Positions 60,410 to 62,814 of a stretch of DNA of 62,814 bases are shown piece after piece. Under the pieces are notes generated by a model that saw only the letters and a list, made by a program, of their open reading frames with translations, had not been told where the DNA came from and did not search any database. How positions within the stretch are numbered: position 1 is the first letter of the stretch; each line of letters starts with the position of its first letter. The DNA is from Marseilla massiliensis. GTDB lineage: Bacteria > Bacteroidota > Bacteroidia > Bacteroidales > Bacteroidaceae. Position numbers and translations under genes: made by a program. The DNA is taken from the NCBI RefSeq assembly GCF_016899855.1, contig NZ_JACJJG010000008.1, forward strand, positions 1 through 62,814, read 5' to 3'.

Positions 60410-62105
60410 ATCAAACCGCCTGACCCCATTGTTGATGGCTCTTTGTGTCGTTATCGGCATTCTGGTAGGGACTTTCTACGCCAACCATTTTTCCGGAAAC
60501 AGGCTCAACATCATCAACTCGGGCAGCAACAGGCTTAACAACCTGCTGCACATAATAGACGACCAGTACGTAGACAAGGTCAACATCGACTCACTCGTTG
60601 ACAAGGCCATACCGCAAATCCTGGCCGACCTTGACCCCCACTCGGTGTACATCAGCGCAAAGGACGTACAGCAGGCAACCGATGACCTTAAAGGTTCATT
60701 CTCCGGAGTGGGCATTGAGTTCGTTATTCGTGACGACACTATAAGGGTGCAGGGTGTAGTAAAGAACGGCCCGGCAGAGCAGGCCGGGATATTGGCCGGC
60801 GACAAGATTGTAAGCGTAGACGGAAAACCATTCGTCGGGAAGGTAGTTACCAACAGCGAGGCCATGCGCAGGCTGAAAGGCCCGAAGGACACAAAAGTAA
60901 AGATTGGAGTGGTAAGGTACGGGCAGAAGAAGGTAAAACAATTTACCATAACGCGCGGTGACATACCACAAAAGAGTATCAGCGCAGCATACATGCTCGA
61001 CGAGAACACTGGCTACATCAAGATAAAGAACTTCGGCGAGAACACGTATCCTGAACTGCTTATCGCATTGGCTAAACTTTCGCAAGAGGGCTTCGGCAAC
61101 CTGGTTATAGACCTGCGCGACAACACCGGGGGCTATCTTAACTCGGCGGTGCAGATGGCCAACGAGTTCTTACCCAAGAACAGGCTCATCGTTTACACTG
61201 AAGGACGCAGGTCGCCAAGACAGGATTTCAAGAGCGACGGCCGTGGAAGCTACCAGAACATTCCGCTTGTCGTGCTTATAAACGAGGCTTCAGCATCGGC
61301 CTCGGAGATTTTCGCGGGAGCCATGCAGGACAATGACAGGGCCACAATCATTGGCCGACGTTCGTTCGGCAAGGGCCTCGTACAGAAGCAGATGGACTTC
61401 CCCGACGGGTCGATGATACGCCTCACCGTGGCGAGATACTACACTCCGTCCGGGCGCTGCATACAAAAACCATACGTATCTGGCGACAACCAGGATTATG
61501 AAGAGGACTTAATAGTAAGATACCAACACGGGGAATTCTTCTCGCAAGACAGTATCAAGCATACCGGACCGGCCTACCACACCGTCATCGGGCGCACTGT
61601 TTACGGCGGAGGAGGCATTACTCCGGACATATTCATCCCCGAAGACACCGTTGACTACACGTCGTATTTCAAGGAAGCGGCTATGAGCGGGCTGATATTA
61701 CAGTTTGCCTTCGAGTATACCGACAAGTACAGACCAAAGCTCAGCTCGTTTGAGACCATGCCCGAACTGTCTGCCTATCTCGACAAACAGAACACGGTAG
61801 ACAAGTTTGCCTCGTATGCGGACAAGAAGGGACTGCGCAGGCGGAACTTGCTGATAAAGAAGTCGCACCACCTGCTCGAGCGCTTCATCAACAGCAGGAT
61901 TATCTACAACATAATGGACGAGGAGGACTGGATTGAATATCTCAACCTTGACGACAACGTAATCAAGGCCGCCCTCGACGTGTTCAAGAACAACGCTGCA
62001 TTTCCAAAGAAGCCTAACGCAAAACAGAAAGACGGAGTTACGGCCCGGGCCGAGCAGATAGTGCCGCGCACGGAGGGAAATCTCGTGGCATACAGCATAG
62101 CCTGA
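60390..62105 (+). CDS. S41-family C-terminal processing protease
   Basis: The product has 571 residues (ATG 60390; ATG 60396 in frame is an alternative): N-terminal membrane helix (LLMALCVVIGILVGTFYA), PDZ domain (KNGPAEQAGILAGDKIVSVDG) and S41 domain with the serine in NEASASASEIFAGAMQD and lysine in RRSFGKGLVQK. The C-terminal 120 residues are a helical extension. It trims periplasmic proteins. Confidence 0.92.
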   Translation: MIMKPNKSNRLTPLLMALCVVIGILVGTFYANHFSGNRLNIINSGSNRLNNLLHIIDDQYVDKVNIDSLVDKAIPQILADLDPHSVYISAKDVQQATDDLKGSFSGVGIEFVIRDDTIRVQGVVKNGPAEQAGILAGDKIVSVDGKPFVGKVVTNSEAMRRLKGPKDTKVKIGVVRYGQKKVKQFTITRGDIPQKSISAAYMLDENTGYIKIKNFGENTYPELLIALAKLSQEGFGNLVIDLRDNTGGYLNSAVQMANEFLPKNRLIVYTEGRRSPRQDFKSDGRGSYQNIPLVVLINEASASASEIFAGAMQDNDRATIIGRRSFGKGLVQKQMDFPDGSMIRLTVARYYTPSGRCIQKPYVSGDNQDYEEDLIVRYQHGEFFSQDSIKHTGPAYHTVIGRTVYGGGGITPDIFIPEDTVDYTSYFKEAAMSGLILQFAFEYTDKYRPKLSSFETMPELSAYLDKQNTVDKFASYADKKGLRRRNLLIKKSHHLLERFINSRIIYNIMDEEDWIEYLNLDDNVIKAALDVFKNNAAFPKKPNAKQKDGVTARAEQIVPRTEGNLVAYSIA

Positions 62106-62145
62106 CGGTCACGCTTACGGCACGATAAAAACGACATTATATTAC

Positions 62146-62214
62146 AAAGCCTGTCAGCGGCATTCAACCATTCAGCATAAATACACGAATGGCAGAATGT
62201 CGCTGACAGGCTTT
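62146..62214. terminator. Large terminator after the S41 protease gene
   Basis: 62146-62165 pairs with 62195-62214 over 20 positions (one G-U), with an inner stem CCATTC/GAATGG; the right arm ends in TTT. It closes the peptidase operon. The rest of the gap to the IS element is unremarkable. Confidence 0.8.
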
Positions 62215-62381
62215 CATTCTTGCAGTTTTTATAAAACAATGACAACATCCGGCGCCTTACCGAAAGACCAGATCATGCGCCCAGACCACAACTAACAGCT
62301 TGATTTCAAGACTGTTACAACCAGCAACGCCATACCTGGCGGTATGTAACCCTCAACAGCAGCGCCGCAAACTTTGCAAAA

Positions 62382-62814
62382 TGTCTTGTCCTGGCAAAAG
62401 TTGACACATTTATGAACAATAAAAAATGTGTAAAACAATGCGAAAGAATCCAACAAAGTACAGCGAGGAGTTCAAATTGAGCGTCCTTCGTGACTATTAC
62501 TCGTCAGGCATGAGCAAGCGCAAGTGTGCAAAGAAGTACGGCCTGTGTAATCCGACGTTATTGTCGTCATGGCAGTCAAAATATGGTGAGAAAACCTTAT
62601 CTTTGCCGTCGGAAGAAGAATACGACGACATGGCAAGACGCAGCAAGGAGGAATACAGGGATGAGAACGCGGCCCTGCGCAAGCGCGTGCGCGAGTTGGA
62701 GAAGGCGCTTGCGTACTCGCGTTTGGAGACGGAGGCTCGCGACGTGATGATAGACATCGCCGAGCGTGAGTATGAAATATCCATAAGAAAAAAACATGGG
62801 GCCAAGCAGTGACG
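62382..62814 (+). mobile_element. IS3-family insertion sequence, left part (runs off right edge)
   Basis: The element starts near TGTCTTGTCCTGGC (62382-62395), where the IS3 type terminal TGT occurs; the exact base is uncertain because the other end is not in the window. It carries the orfA gene and ends where orfB should begin. Confidence 0.6.
62438..62812 (+). CDS. IS3-family transposase OrfA
   Basis: The product has 124 residues from ATG 62438: an HTH_Tnp_1 domain (NPTKYSEEFKLSVLRDYYSS, MSKRKCAKKYGLCNPTLLSSW) and a leucine-zipper-like coiled coil (NAALRKRVRELEKALAYSRL). OrfA binds the IS ends. Seven A in a row at 62788-62794 lie near the end and could support the frameshift that makes OrfAB. 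The frame stops at 62812. Confidence 0.85.
   Translation: MRKNPTKYSEEFKLSVLRDYYSSGMSKRKCAKKYGLCNPTLLSSWQSKYGEKTLSLPSEEEYDDMARRSKEEYRDENAALRKRVRELEKALAYSRLETEARDVMIDIAEREYEISIRKKHGAKQ

Overview
This is chromosomal DNA from a member of the Bacteroidales, probably a Prevotella-like organism. The evidence is the many Bacteroidetes-type promoters (-7 box TAnnTTTG), a SusC/SusD polysaccharide utilisation locus, family pairs typical of the order (the two DUF-type proteins at 54-55.6 kb; lpxK next to purine nucleoside phosphorylase), and C-terminal motifs common in Prevotella. The genus call is inference.

Region 1 (1 to about 16.8 kb) is a decayed mobilizable island. It holds an IS982 transposase end, an integrase remnant beside it, an accessory gene, an HTH gene and a DUF3987-type ATPase with a one-base frameshift. 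At the far end, on the minus strand, are a MobC-like protein, a relaxase with a frameshift and an in-frame TGA, and a broken third mobilization protein. Between these lies a defence block: an AbiF/AbiD-like HEPN protein behind a short terminator-ended RNA; a superfamily 1 helicase, a 584-residue unknown and a WYL regulator; a WG-repeat protein; and a retron (msr-msd RNA, reverse transcriptase, HEPN-like protein, DnaB-like ATPase). The helicase, WG and retron promoters each carry the inverted repeat TACGAA-N7-TTCGTA starting exactly 28 bases before the -7 box, so they look like one regulon, probably run by the WYL protein.

Region 2 (16.8-22.4 kb) is a second, small integrated element. It is bounded by 13-base copies of the tRNA-Phe 3' end, and the right-hand copy lies in the intact tRNA-Phe. 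It carries an integrase, an excisionase-like HTH protein, a GIY-YIG-like protein, a secreted protein, a large rod-shaped hairpin with its own minus-strand promoter and T-run, a gene II/X-like replication protein and a caspase-like peptidase. The two elements appear to be stacked at one tRNA.

Region 3 (22.5-30.6 kb) is core chromosome: sppA-lpxK-pnp-thiL on the minus strand, then an SDR oxidoreductase, a lipoprotein and a ThrE-type exporter. Region 4 (31.3-41.5 kb) is a probable mannan utilisation locus: GH26 mannanase, a three-module secreted protein, SusC, SusD, a surface glycan-binding protein and a second modular secreted protein, closed by a strong terminator. Region 5 (41.6-62.4 kb) holds mutS2, yaaA, an AAA+ ATPase, a DUF4112 protein, a lipoprotein pair of which one carries a nuclease domain, a double zinc-ribbon protein, tRNA-Thr, SRP RNA, a GT2 glycosyltransferase, apbE, a Crp-like regulator, an M3 peptidase, dCMP deaminase and an S41 protease. 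An IS3-type element begins at the right edge.

Five intergenic regions carry arrays with an exact 22-base period of a near-palindromic unit close to AAAAGRCSGYCTTT. They form a repeat family outside the mobile DNA.
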